Of a stretch of 64,000 nt of DNA, positions 10,621 through 21,561 are shown piece by piece (the stretch's first letter is position 1; each line of letters begins with the position of its first letter). This DNA comes from Zantedeschia hybrid cultivar. Lineage: Eukaryota > Streptophyta > Magnoliopsida > Alismatales > Araceae. The stretch is taken from positions 41,033,980 to 41,097,979 of the forward strand of contig JARZZO010000004.1 in assembly GCA_030544215.1 (NCBI GenBank). The letters run 5' to 3'. The notes under the pieces are model-generated. The model saw nothing but the letters and a program-made list of their open reading frames with translations. It was not told the DNA's origin and ran no database searches. Position numbers and translations under genes: made by a program.

Positions 10621-12540
10621 TGTAACGACCCGCCACCCTATAATCGGAGATCCGATTAATAAATGGGTATCGAATCATTAAAATTTGGAGCCAAACCAGA
10701 ATCTCGATAAGTTTGGGAAATAAATGATAAACTAAGCTAAACATCCACATCACATTGAATTGTAAAGGAAGTGCAGGAATTAAAAATTATTACAGTTCAA
10801 CTTGACTCAGCAAATAATTACATATTCCAACTGAAAAGAAGTAATTAAGTGTACAGGCTTGAAAGGAAAATAACAACTACATCGGGGCATACCTCGGAAC
10901 GATGGTTGCTGGCGCGCAACCCGAGACAAAACCCTCTACGCTATGCCTGCTTGGGACCCTCACCTGAAAACCGCAGGGGATGAGTTTCATCGAAATAGAC
11001 TCAGTAGGGATCCTTCGATCCCCACCACCTACTCACGCACCCACAAGTGCAACAACACGAATATAGGCAATGTAAATAAATAAAGCAGTAAACACAACTC
11101 TAAAACCACTTCACCACGGAGTCCACAACCAGCGTCTCGGCTAAACACACAAACCATGCGGCCGAACGTGAAAAACACCGACCCGTTGAGACCAAACAAC
11201 AACCCCTCGGATAGCACACTGGCTACTTCGGCCTGACCGGCTCAAGGTAGTTTTGCTTCCCCCAGTACGAGTGACACTCCGAATGTACCACTCCCACACC
11301 GGTACTAGCTATACCCCGGGGTACACTAGGTGACCCTCTCTCTAGGCGTCACCCCACCACTCCCACACCGGTGCCGTGTCACTCCCACACCGACACAGGA
11401 TGCCTAAGTGCTAACAACTGTCACTCTAGGTCCACGATCGCACAAAACACGTCACAGTGTGATCCGATCAGGTAGAAATCCTCGACTTCGAAGTATAGTT
11501 TTAAACATGCATTTTAACCAAACTATCTAACAATGTAAACATGTGTTAATTACATGGATTAATGAGGTTCTGTCTTGAATCGCGTCGCCTGTGGCCGACG
11601 TCATTCAAGACTCCTAAACTGGTTCATGTAAAACCTGGCCTCAGAAGATGGCCTAAATTGCATCGTGCAAGGTAGTCACTTTTTAAAAGGCGTCGCTGTC
11701 CCTGGTCGTCTATTCACGACAGAAACAAAATCAGGGCTCAGGATGAACTGGGCTAAATCGCGTCTTGGGAGGCAACCGCCATTTAGAATGGCGTCGCTGT
11801 CGCAAGACGCCATTTAGCGTTCACAAACAGGTTCCCCCAGCCTTCTCGAGTACTAAAAGTGGAATTTCTTCCCCCAAAGTGCATAAAAACGTACCAAAAT
11901 AGGGAAGAGGAGGAGAATCCAAATACCTGTTGAAACCTACCATTCCCCAATTTATAAAGTGACTATTTTCACCCCGAAAATCTCCTAAACATGCTCCAAA
12001 GCAGGAAAAACATGGTTTTAATCAAAACACAACGGAGATCGTTACCCTACCGGTCACTTGAACTCCTCCGAGCTCCAAGCCGCTGAATCGCCATGCCACA
12101 AGCTACCGCCGGTGCCACCGCGGACGCCGTTACTCCAACGAGACGCCGGCCGCCGTCCGGAGAGCAATACGCCGCGGAGGAAATGGTGGTGGTAGTGGTG
12201 GAAGTTAGGAGGGTTTGATGGAGTGGAGAGGAAAGGAAGGACAAGGGGAAGGGAGAGCGAAGTGATCGGAGAGAGGGAGGCGAGAGAAGAAGATGAGAGA
12301 AATGAGGGAAAGGAGGGAGGGTTCGCGGGGTTAAACCAAAACTAGCTAAAATGCGTCACCTAATACCGATGCCATTTAGACGACAAGATCGGGGCCGTAC
12401 TCTCGCGGCTCGAAACTGGCCCACGTGGCGCCCATGTGGCACCCACGTGGCACCTATGCCCCAGCCCCACAAGGGCCCAAACCAAGGGGTCCGACACCGA
12501 AACTGACCCAATAATTGGATCTGAAACCTCAATCCTTACA
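10621..12540 (-). repeat. 3' LTR of the Tekay-like chromovirus
   Basis: The 1,920-bp LTR has TG...CA ends with a short terminal inverted repeat: TGTAACGACC at 10621 on the plus strand and CCTTACA ending at 12540. The same LTR occurs as an inverted copy at 24173-26052, which fixes both boundaries. It contains two clear GCGTC hairpins, 11574-11609 and 11787-11814. Because only one LTR remains, the target duplication cannot be checked on the far side; the left flank is AATTG. Confidence 0.92.
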
Positions 12541-12557
12541 TTCTTCCCCCTTAAAAG
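12541..12557 (-). promoter_or_regulatory. polypurine tract of the chromovirus
   Basis: Read on the minus strand, an A/G-rich run (cttttaagggggaagaa) abuts the LTR start. This is the expected primer for plus-strand DNA synthesis and sets the element's orientation. Confidence 0.85.
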
Positions 12558-12627
12558 AATTTTGTCCCCGAAATTCCCGCAATAAAATTAGCACCAATAA
12601 TAAGATTGCATAGGTAAAAAGGAGAAC

Positions 12628-13991
12628 TTACGAGAAAAGGTAGGGAAACTGATCTCGCATCTCATCCTCTCGCTCGCAGGTTGCCTCGCCTACAAGGCGA
12701 TGCTGCCAAATCACCTTAACAAGAGGAACAACTTTGTTCTGAAGGACCTGCTCCCTGCGATCCTCAATACTCACTGGAAATTCCGGAAAGGACAAGTCTT
12801 CAGCGACCTCCAACTCCGAAAAGTCCAAGACATGATATGGATCCTGAACATACTTCCTCAGCAAAGAAAAATGGAACACATCTTGTACTCCTGCAAGATT
12901 GGGTGGCAAGGCTTGCTGATACGCCGTTTCCCCAATTCAAGAAAGAATGGAAAAAGGCCCAATATATCGCGAACTCATCTTACCTCGCTTCTTGAATCTC
13001 ATCACACCCTTGGAGGGTGAGACTCGGAGAAACACGTGGTCCCCAATCGCGAACTCAAGCGGTCTCCTACGGATATATGCATAGCTCTTCTGCCTGTTCT
13101 GAGCTGTAGTCAACCTCTGCTGTACTACCCTGGCAACCTCAGCACACTGCTGTACCAACTCTGGCCCAGCTATCTGCCTCTCGCCAATCTCAGACCAATT
13201 CACAGGAGATCGACATGGCCGCCCGTACAATGCCTCAAATGGCGCCATGCCAATACTAGAATGATAATTGTTGTGGTAAGCAAACTCCATTGTAGTCAAA
13301 TGCTGCTCCCAAGAACCTCCCCAATCTAGGCAACAAGCCCTGAGCACATCCTCCAATGTCAGAATGGTCCTTTCTGACTATCCATCAGTCTCAGGATGGT
13401 AAGCCGAGCTAAAGGCAAACTGCGTACCTAAGGCCTTCTGAAAACTCTTCCAGAACCTACAAGTAAATCTCGGATCTTGATCTGGCACGATGGACAAAGG
13501 CACCCCATGCAGAGAGATGATTTGGTCCACAAATAACTTAGCCAACTTACCGACTGACCAGTCCTTTCTAATAGCTAGAAAGTGCGTAGACTTGGTCAAT
13601 CGATCAACAATGACCCAGATTGCATCCCTCCTGCCGGGTGACACGGGCAATCCCATCACAAAGTCCATAGTCACGTGCTCCCATTTCCACTCTGGGATCG
13701 GTAATGGCTGCAACAACCCTCCTGGTCTCTGGTGCTTTGCCTTAACTTGTTGACAAGTCAGGCACCTTGCCACATAATCAGCTACGTCCTTCTTCATACC
13801 AGGCCACCAAAAGTGCCTCCTCAAACAATGATACATCTTAGTCGTTCCGGGATGTACTGCATATCTAGAACGGTGTGCCTCATCCAGGACACTCCTGCGC
13901 ACCTCTTCCTTAGCTGGAACATAGAGTCTGCCTCTAAATTTGACCGTGCCCTCATCCTACAACTCAACCTCTGGTATCTGGAGAACCTCTG
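12628..13991 (-). pseudogene. chromovirus integrase and C-terminal (chromo-like) domain
   Basis: The integrase zinc finger is present (HPGTTKMYHCLRRHFWWPG, then CLTCQQVK). The DDE core has Asp in VTMDFVMGLP, Asp in IVPDQDPRF and Glu in the SERTILTLEDVLR context. The C-terminal part includes the GPF-type domain (SSRYIGPFSILS), FHFSLLRKYV and a chromo-like end (VPLVKVIWQHRLVGEATCER, EDEMRDQFPYLF). Only three stops interrupt about 450 codons: TAG at about 13950, TAG at 13378-13380 (normally Gln in TDGQSER) and TGA at 12937-12939 (normally Arg). All fit C-to-T transitions. The N-terminal boundary is the Copia-1 junction near 13991. Confidence 0.88.
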
Positions 13992-15367
13992 GTACAATGT
14001 TGTTCAATATAATTAAGTGGTAATTAGAGCGTAATTTGCAATCTGTGGATTGCTTTGCGTTGTCCCTAGGATATGTGGTTGTAAAGTCAATTTAGAGATG
14101 GGATCTCGAATGTAAGTTTGACTGTATATGGACACATACCTTAAAACTATTCCTGATTAGAGAGTAATTACTCTAGGACATTGATTACTTGTAAATCAGC
14201 ATGCATGATGTGTAGATGACCAATCTCACGGTCATAGGTGCGGGGCACCAGCACATATGTGTGGGTGTTCATCCTGGAAGGATGTTCACTGAACTGATCC
14301 GCTGATGGATCTTCAAATAGTTAATTATACCTAATGTCAACTGAAGATCCATCTATCTCAGTAGTATCGTTGATCCTTTGACCTGAGACATTAATGTGGT
14401 CTTGCGTGAGGATTAGTGTGGTTTAATGTTTGGTTAAGTGACTTTAATCATAAGTCATGAAACATCGAATTATTAGCCACATCGAGACACATGCGAAGAT
14501 CGTTAATGGTCAAGAGGGGATCGCTCACTGTCAGGTATATCACAGACAGTTAATGAGTCATGACATAGACGCTCCACTAAATCACTGGCTAGGCAGGGTG
14601 GTATCGGTTCGTTTGGAACGAACGTGAAATTAATATGGAGGTCATGGTCAAACGACACGATCACTAGTGGTTTGACGAAACCATACCACATGATCGGATC
14701 GGACTCATAGAATGAGCGAGGGATTATAGCGATACGGTAACTGAAGACTTACAGGTGCCAGACAGGGTGAAGATGAACTCGGCATCCTCTGGGATCACGC
14801 GGATTTGCTTGACCCAACGTGATCAAAAAGGTCTGGAAAAATTAAACGGTTATTGGGAATAATCGATTTAATTTACTTCTAATTAGATTAGAAGTTAATG
14901 GATCTTTTAACCAGAGTGAAAATGGACCTAGAGGATCACACACAAATAACTCTTGCAAAATGGAATATTATTGTATGGAAAAATATACTAAAGCATTAAA
15001 TTCTTTTGAGAATGGAATTTATAAATGACTTAAAAGTATATATACAATAATATATAGGACATATATATAATATATGTATTATTAAGCTTATTTGATAAAT
15101 GAGCTAATAATAATATATTAATATATAAAATGTCATCGGGTTTACTTTTAACTGTAGTTGCTTTTAGCCGAGGCGGTTAAAGACGGAGATTGGTTAAAAG
15201 GGACGGTTCAAGCTACCGCCTAATCAATCCTATATATAACCCTTTATTCTCCCAGAACCCACAACGAAAAGTTGATCAACCCATTCACCATAGTTGGCCG
15301 TTAAGAAAAGAAAAGAAGAGTTGGACTCTTCCCAGGTTTTTCAGGCAGGAGGGTTTGTACGGGTTTT
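13992..15367 (+). repeat. Copia-1 5' LTR, truncated at both ends
   Basis: It aligns by eye with 19896-21212 of the 3' LTR, beginning at gtacaat-ttgttcaatata and ending at a shared tacgggtttt / tgcgggtttt. About 55 bp are missing at the LTR start and about 265 bp at its end. It carries a segment of about 60 bp (roughly 14310-14370) absent from the 3' LTR, flanked by a short gatc-type repeat. The many differences between the LTRs indicate an old insertion. Confidence 0.85.
15231..15240 (+). promoter_or_regulatory. probable LTR TATA box
   Basis: TATATATAAC lies in the 3' third of the LTR and is conserved in the other LTR at 21080-21089, followed in both by ccctttattctccc. Position and conservation fit the U3/R core promoter. 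No transcript evidence is available. Confidence 0.5.
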
Positions 15368-15451
15368 CGGCAACAGTGGGAGTCTGGACGGCTGGTTGGA
15401 CCGCCGTTAGGTTCTAGGCAACAGGCTGGGCCTCCATCCATGGCAATGTAA

Positions 15452-15740
15452 ACGACACTTAGAGTGGCCGTCTGAAAATTTTACGGAACTTGGAGTGGCC
15501 GTCGGCAATGTTAAATTAAACGGCACTCGGAGTGGCCGTCAAATTTTTAAAAATTAAACGGCACTTGGAGTGGCCGTCTGGAATGTAAACGGCACTTGGA
15601 GTGGCCGTCAAGTTTATTGTGAAAATTTTCAGAAAAATCTAAACGGCCTAGGTGGTGGCCGTCCACCATGTGGATGGCCAGGAAGCCGTCCACATGGTTG
15701 GACGGCCATGTTGGTGGCCGTCCACATGGTGTGGACGGCC
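15452..15740 (+). repeat. array of ACGGC...GCCGT palindromes in the Copia-1 leader
   Basis: Five units of the form acggcacttggagtggccgt occur at 15452-15472, 15483-15503, 15520-15540, 15558-15578 and 15589-15609. Longer palindromes follow at 15643-15664, 15700-15723 and 15720-15740. Arms are 8-10 bp. The 15700-15723 unit is identical to one at 46451-46474. No protein frame uses this array. It lies between the truncated LTR and the AT-rich leader. Confidence 0.9.
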
Positions 15741-16234
15741 AACCATTTGGCTATTTAAATTATTTGTTTAATTAGTTTTCTTAAATCATTTAAAAATCGA
15801 TTTGTTGCCCGATTTTTCCACTGTTAGGTGCACTGCTCCAACTCGCACTGCGCACTGCACTGACTCAGAAAATTAAAATTTTATCTCAAAAATTAAGATA
15901 ATTGTCAGATATGATTAGTTAAATTTGATTTTGATTAATCTGATAATTATCATGTAAATTTTGAGATTAGTTGAAGATTACATATAAATTCAAACTTTCA
16001 AATTTGTAATTGTTAAATTCGAATTGAGAGGATTATCGTTTAAATTCAAATTTTGAATTTGTAAAATTACTGGATAATTTTCAAAAGATCAAATTGTGAA
16101 TTTTAATGAAAGATAATTGAAGACGATCATTTAATTAAATTTTATTCTATTTAGTTTGATCATTAGATGATTAACTTAAAGTCGTCGTGGCCCTCCACCA
16201 TTATAGGGTGACCGAATGCTATTATCTCATAGAT

Positions 16235-16527
16235 TTGTTGTGCTTTCCACAAGGTTCATGATTTGGTGGCAGGATCTTAGCCCTAAAGCTTTGCTTCAAT
16301 GGGATGAGGAACTGAACTTAGCCTTGTTGTGCTTTCCACAAGGGTCGGGTCGGGTCACGAACTCATTGCTGTGTAGTAATGGTGGTGCGATCTAACTGGG
16401 AGTATCCTTTGTTGTGCTTTCCACAAGGGGATGACTGCTCGGGGGCCGAAAGTCGAATATTGCATTGGATGCAAGTGCTATTGATTGCCCAAGGAATGGG
16501 ATGTGATTTGTTGTGCTTTCCACAAGG
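16235..16527 (+). repeat. four conserved leader hairpins of Copia-1
   Basis: The 20-mer TTGTTGTGCTTTCCACAAGG occurs exactly at 16235-16254, 16324-16343, 16409-16428 and 16508-16527. Its core TTGTG-CTTTC-CACAA folds as a 5-bp stem with a 5-nt loop. The last copy ends 185 nt before the gag ATG. The same module, with loop CTATC, is found in Copia-4. The rest of the leader (15741-16712) is AT-rich and noncoding. Confidence 0.93.
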
Positions 16528-16712
16528 TTGCATCTCAGTTCTGTTGGGATTCCAACCCACTAGGATGATCGTTGTGATCTCCCATTCTATATGATTGAGG
16601 GTCATATAGTTCGACGCAAAATAGTGGAGCTAACTAAGATAGAAAACCACATCTAAGTTAGAACCTTGAACGCATGCTAAAATATTATCTTTTATTTTTC
16701 ATTTAGATCATT

Positions 16713-17520
16713 ATGTCGTTGTTTAATAACCTCCGTCGCATCTTGGATGCGAACAAATTGACTAGACCGAATTATGAAGACTGGCTGCATAATCTGTGAA
16801 TTGTCTTAACAACCGAAAAGATTGTGTACATGTTAGACACAATTCAACTTGAGCCTCCCGCTGATGCTGAAGAGGGTGATCAATTAAATTATGCAAAATG
16901 GTCGGAAGATTCTTCCCTTGCGCAGTGTTATATACTGCCTCTATGGCTCCCAAGCTACAGAGGCAATTTGAAAAGACAGATTGTAGAGCTATACTTTTCC
17001 AACTACGCCAGCTCTTTGGTGAGCAGGGTAGGATAGAAAGGTATGAGCTCTCCAAGAAACTTTTCAGGACTAGGATGTCTGAGGGTATTTCAGTACAGGC
17101 TCATGTAATGAGAATGATAGAGTGGATAAAGAGACTCGATGGGCTATGATTCAAGTTGGATCTTGAACTTAGCATTGAGTCATTGCCTGAATCCTTTTCT
17201 CCCTTCATCATGAACTTTATCATAAATAGGACTGAGGTTTCTTTACCAGAACTCCTAAATATGTTAAAGAGTGCTGAAGGGACCAGGCAGAAGGAAAAAC
17301 CATCTTCTGTAATGATTGTTGGTCGGACCAACAAGAAAATGAAGGCCACCCAAACACCCAATAACAAGAAGGGAAAGAAATCGACTAAAGATAATAAGAT
17401 CACCAAGGCAGGCAAGGGCAAGGGCAAGAAGGATGAAAAAGACAGCAAATGCTTTCGGTGTGGACAGATTGGTCACTGGAATAGGAATTGCAAGGCAATT
17501 CTGAATGAAGGTTTCCAGTG
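16713..17520 (+). pseudogene. Copia-1 gag
   Basis: Gag forms the virus-like particle and packages RNA. The frame starts at ATG 16713 (MSLFNNLRRILDANKLTRPN, then YEDWLHNL) and meets TGA at about 16797. It continues as EKIVYMLDTIQLEPP, shifts frame near 16900, and runs through the capsid-like UBN2-type region (KLQRQFEKTDCRAILFQLRQ, YELSKKLFRTRM). A Lys-rich stretch and a CCHC zinc knuckle (CFRCGQIGHWNRNC, about 17451-17492) follow. At least one frameshift and two stops disable it. Directly after the knuckle the sequence passes into the GAG-pre-integrase domain, so the protease is deleted. Confidence 0.88.
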
Positions 17521-19825
17521 ATAAGACAGAAGAAGTGAATCCTACATATCTTTGGCATTGCAGACTTGGTCATATAGGAGAGAAGATGATTTCTCACCTA
17601 TGTTTAAATAGATACTTGAATTCATTCGAATTCAAATTATTTGATACCTGTGAGTCATGTCTCATGGGGAAGATGACCAAAGCTCCTTTTAGTGGACATG
17701 GTGAAAGGGCTGCTGAGTTTCTGGAACTCATACACAGGGATGTATGTGGACCCATGTCAATAGAAGTTAAAGGAGGATATCTCTATTTCATTTTTTTTAT
17801 TGATGACTTCTCTAGGTATGGCTGTGTATATTTAATGAGATATAAATCACAAGCTTTTGAGAAGTTTAAGGAATATAAGAATTAAGTAGAGAAGCAGACT
17901 GGTAAAAGTATTAAAACTCTTCGATCAGATCGAGAAGGTGAATACTTAAGTCTCGAATTCACTTCTTACCTGAAGGACAATGGAATAATTTCTCAGTGGA
18001 CTCCACCATATAAGCCATAGCATAATAGTGTATATGAAAGGAGAAATAGGACCTTGTTAGACAGGGTCTGTGCCATGATGTCCTTGTCAGAATTACCATT
18101 GTATCTATGGGGGTTCGCCTTAGAGACAACAACCTACTTGTTAAATAGGGTTTCAAGTAAGTCAGTTCCTAACACACCATATGAGATATGGAAGGTAAGG
18201 AAATCGAACTTTAATCATATTAAGGTTTGGGGGTGTCCTGCCTATGTGAAGAGGAATGACGTAAATAAACTAGAGTCGAGAATAAACAAGTATAGGTTTG
18301 TGGGATATCCAAAAGAGACATTTGGATATTATTTCTATCACCCTTATGAGCAAAGGGTCTTAGTGGCCAAGAGAGCTGGATTCCTGGGGAAGGAATATCT
18401 CCTCCAGAAAATAGTAGGAGCCAGATAGACCTGGACAAGGTCCATGAACCACGAACTGGGGACACAGTCTCATTAGATGAGACACCACCTACGGAAAATG
18501 CTCAAAATGAAACACAGATAAAGTCAATTAGAATCCTCCTTGCCATTGCAGCATACCTAGATTATGAGATCTGACAGATGGATGTGAAGACAACTTTTCT
18601 TAATGGAAATATGTTAGAAGAGGTGTACATGGTACAATATGATTGATTCACATCTAAGTAGCATCCCAATAAGGTATGCAAGGTTTAGAAATCCATTTAT
18701 GGATTGAAGCAGGTGTCTCGAAGTTTAAATTTAAGATTTGATGAGGTTATCAAATCTTTTGACTTCATTCGAAATGAAGATAAATCCTGTGTTTATAAGA
18801 AGGTCAGTGGGTGCTCAGTGACCTTCTTAGTCATCTATGTTGATGACATCTTACTCATTGGGAATGATGTAAGGATGTTGACATCAATGAAGTCTTGGTT
18901 GTCCAAGACATTCTCTATGAAGGATTTGGGAGAAGCATCCTATGTGCTGGGCATAAGGATCTATCATGATAGATCAAAGAGGGTGCTGGGATTGTCCCAA
19001 TCCATGTACATAGATACTATACTCAGGAGATTCTAGTTGGAAAATTCCAAAAGAGGTCTCATTCCTATGAGACATAGAATTTACCTATCTAAAGGCATGG
19101 TCCTTAGAACACCTTAGGAAGTAGAGCACATAAGTCGGGTACGCTATGCCTCGACAATAGGGTCGGTCATGTATGCCATGCTATGTACTTGTCTTGATGT
19201 GGCCAATGCTTTGAGCATTACCAGTAGATATCAGAGTGTTCCAAGTGAAGAGCACTGGAAAGCAGTGAAATGCATCCTTAAATACTTAAAAAGAACTAAT
19301 GATCTTTTCGTACTATATGGAGGAGAAGAGAACTTGTTATTGAGAGCATATACAGATTTTAGTTTCCAGTCATATTTGGATGATAGCAAATCCATGTCTG
19401 GATTTGTATTCATGTTAAATGAAGGGGCAATCAGTTGGAAGAGTTCCAAGCAAGAAACGACTGTGGACTCAATGACAGAGGCAGAGTATATAGCTGCGGC
19501 TAAAACTGCCAAGGAAGCGGTTTGTATGAAGAAATTCATCTCGGAACTTGACACAGTTCCCAGCATATCAGCACCCATCCCATTATTATGTGATAATAAT
19601 GGGGCCATCGCCCAGGCGAAGGAACCTCGGTCTCACCAAAGGTCAAAGCATATTTTAAGGCGCTTCCACCTGATTCGAGAGATTGCTGCAAGGGGATATG
19701 TGATGGTAGAGCATGTACCATCAGAAGACAATATTGTAGATCCACTAACTAAGCCTTGGTCACAGATTGTGTTTGAGCGTCATCGGAAAAAGATGGGCCT
19801 CAGGACTGTGGGCTATTGGCTATAG
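17521..19825 (+). pseudogene. Copia-1 pol: integrase, partial RT, RNase H
   Basis: The GAG-pre-integrase motif (YLWHCRLGHIGEKM, CESCLMGKMTKAPF) is followed by the integrase core (ELIHRDVCGPM, IDDFSRYGCVYLM, later YERRNRTLLDRV). A deletion near 18505 removes the start of RT, and sequence resumes at KSIRILLAIAAYLDYEI. The RT active site YVDDILLIGND is intact near 18838-18870. RNase H shows YTDFSFQS, TEAEYIAAA and LLCDNNGAIAQA, and the frame ends WL-stop at 19825. Stops are scattered, for example TAG at 19034-19036 and TGG-to-TGA in EI-stop-QMDVK. The PPT aagtgggagat follows. Confidence 0.9.
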
Positions 19826-19839
19826 TACAAGTGGGAGAT

Positions 19840-21477
19840 TGTTAGTTTTTTGGGTGTCCTACAGGCCAATTATGGGCCGTGTAGGCCCAATGTGTTGTAC
19901 AATCTTGTTCAATATAATTAAGTGGTAATTAGAGCATAAATTTGTAATATGTGGATTGCTTTGCGTTGTCCCTAAGATATGTGGTTGTAAAGTCAATTTC
20001 GAGATGGGATCTTGAATGTGAGATTGACTGTATATGGACACATACCTTAAAATTGTTTCTGATTGGAGAGTAATCACTATGGGACATTGATTACTTGTGA
20101 ATCAGCATGCATGATGTATAGATGACCAATCTCATGGTCATAGGTGCAGGGCACCAGCACATATGTGTGGGTGTTCATCCTGGGAGGATGTTCACTGAAC
20201 TAATCCGTTGAAGGATCTTCGTTGATCCTTTGACCTGAGACATTAATGTGGTCTTACGTGAAGACTGGTGTGGTTTAATGTTTGGTTAAGTGATTTTAAT
20301 CATAAGTCATGAAACACCGAAGTATTAGCCACATCGAGATACATGCGAAGACCGTTAATGGTCAAGAGGAGATCGCTCACTGTCAGGTATATCACAGACA
20401 GTTAATGAGTCATGACATAGACGCTCCACTAAATCCCTGGCCACGGTGGTATCGGTTCGTTTGGAAAGAACGTGAAATTAATATGGAGGTCATGGTTAGA
20501 CGACACGATCACTAGTGGTTTGACGAAACCATACCACACGATCAGATCGGACTCATAGAATGAGCGAGTGATTATAGCGATATGGTAACTAAAGACTTAT
20601 AGGTGCCAAATAGGGTGAAGATGAACCCGGCATCCTATGGGATCACGCAGATTTGCTTGACCCAACGTAATAAAAAAGGTGTGGAACAGATTAAACGGAT
20701 ATTGGGAATAACCGGTTTAATTTACTTTTAATTAGATTAGAAGTTAATGGATCTTTTAACCAGAGTGATAATGGACTTAGAGGATCACACACAAATAACA
20801 CTTGCAAAACGGAATATTATTGTATGGAAAAATATACTAAAGCATTAAATTCTTTTGGGAATGGAATTTATAAATGGCTTAAAAGTATATATATAATAAT
20901 ATATAGGACATATATATAATATATGTATTATTAAGCTTATTTGATAAATGAGCTAATAATAATATATTGATATATAAAATGTCATCGGGTTTACTTTTAA
21001 CCGTAGTTGCTTTTAGCCGAGGCAGTTAAAGACGGGGATTGGTTAAAAGGGACAGTTCAAGCTACCGCCTAATCAATCCTATATATAACCCTTTATTCTC
21101 CCAGAACCCGCAACGAAAAGTTGATCAACCCATTCACCATAGTTGGCCGTCAAGAAAAGAAAAGAACAGTTGGACTCTTCCCAGGTTCTTGAGGCAAGAG
21201 GGTTTGTGCGGGTTTTTGAGAAGGTGAACTCCGTTTCTGTGAGGGTTCGTATGGATCGTCTCTAGAGGCCGGACGTTTGTGCGGCTCAAAGCTCCGTGGA
21301 GTTCGGCATCGATTTTTACAGGATAACATATTCTGTGCAAGGTGTTAAATCTCATTTATTAAATTTTAGATCGTTTTTTTGTTGCATCAATCGAAGCCCG
21401 AACCGGTTTGGGAAATCATATGTTTTATGTTCTTCCGCTTCTGTGATTTCCCAGGGGGGTAACGACCGAACCCAACA
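19840..21477 (+). repeat. Copia-1 3' LTR
   Basis: The 1,638-bp LTR begins TGTTAG directly after the polypurine tract at 19827-19839 and ends CCCAACA at 21477. It contains the TATA-like element at 21080-21089 and an AT microsatellite stretch near 20885-20985. The next base belongs to Copia-2 leader sequence, with no intervening host DNA. Confidence 0.93.
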
Positions 21478-21561
21478 AAAACTTAATTAAAAGACTATAT
21501 CTTGTTTTATATATAATAACTGAACATCTACTATAATATATTTGATCTCCTGTAGGGAAAT

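Larger units (their letters stand above)
10621..13991 (-). mobile_element. Tekay-like chromovirus (Ty3/Gypsy), 3' half
   Basis: On the minus strand the order is integrase, C-terminal chromo-like domain, polypurine tract and 3' LTR. The element is truncated at about 13991, where Copia-1 LTR sequence starts; protease, RT and 5' LTR are missing. The insertion point in the G-patch Gypsy gag is exact at 10620/10621. The clade assignment rests on MAPFEALYGRPCRSPVNWSE and the WKWEHVTMDFVMGLP integrase, which resemble Tekay/Del chromoviruses. Confidence 0.85.
13992..21477 (+). mobile_element. Copia-1, Ty1/Copia element with two LTRs, defective
   Basis: A truncated 5' LTR (13992-15367), a hairpin-rich leader, gag, pol and a complete 3' LTR (19840-21477) lie in order. 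Gag lacks the following protease, the integrase-to-RT region is deleted, and stops are frequent. No primer-binding site is left, because the end of the 5' LTR and the first part of the leader are deleted. The pol sequence resembles Tork/Angela-type plant Copia elements; I treat the lineage as tentative. Confidence 0.9.
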
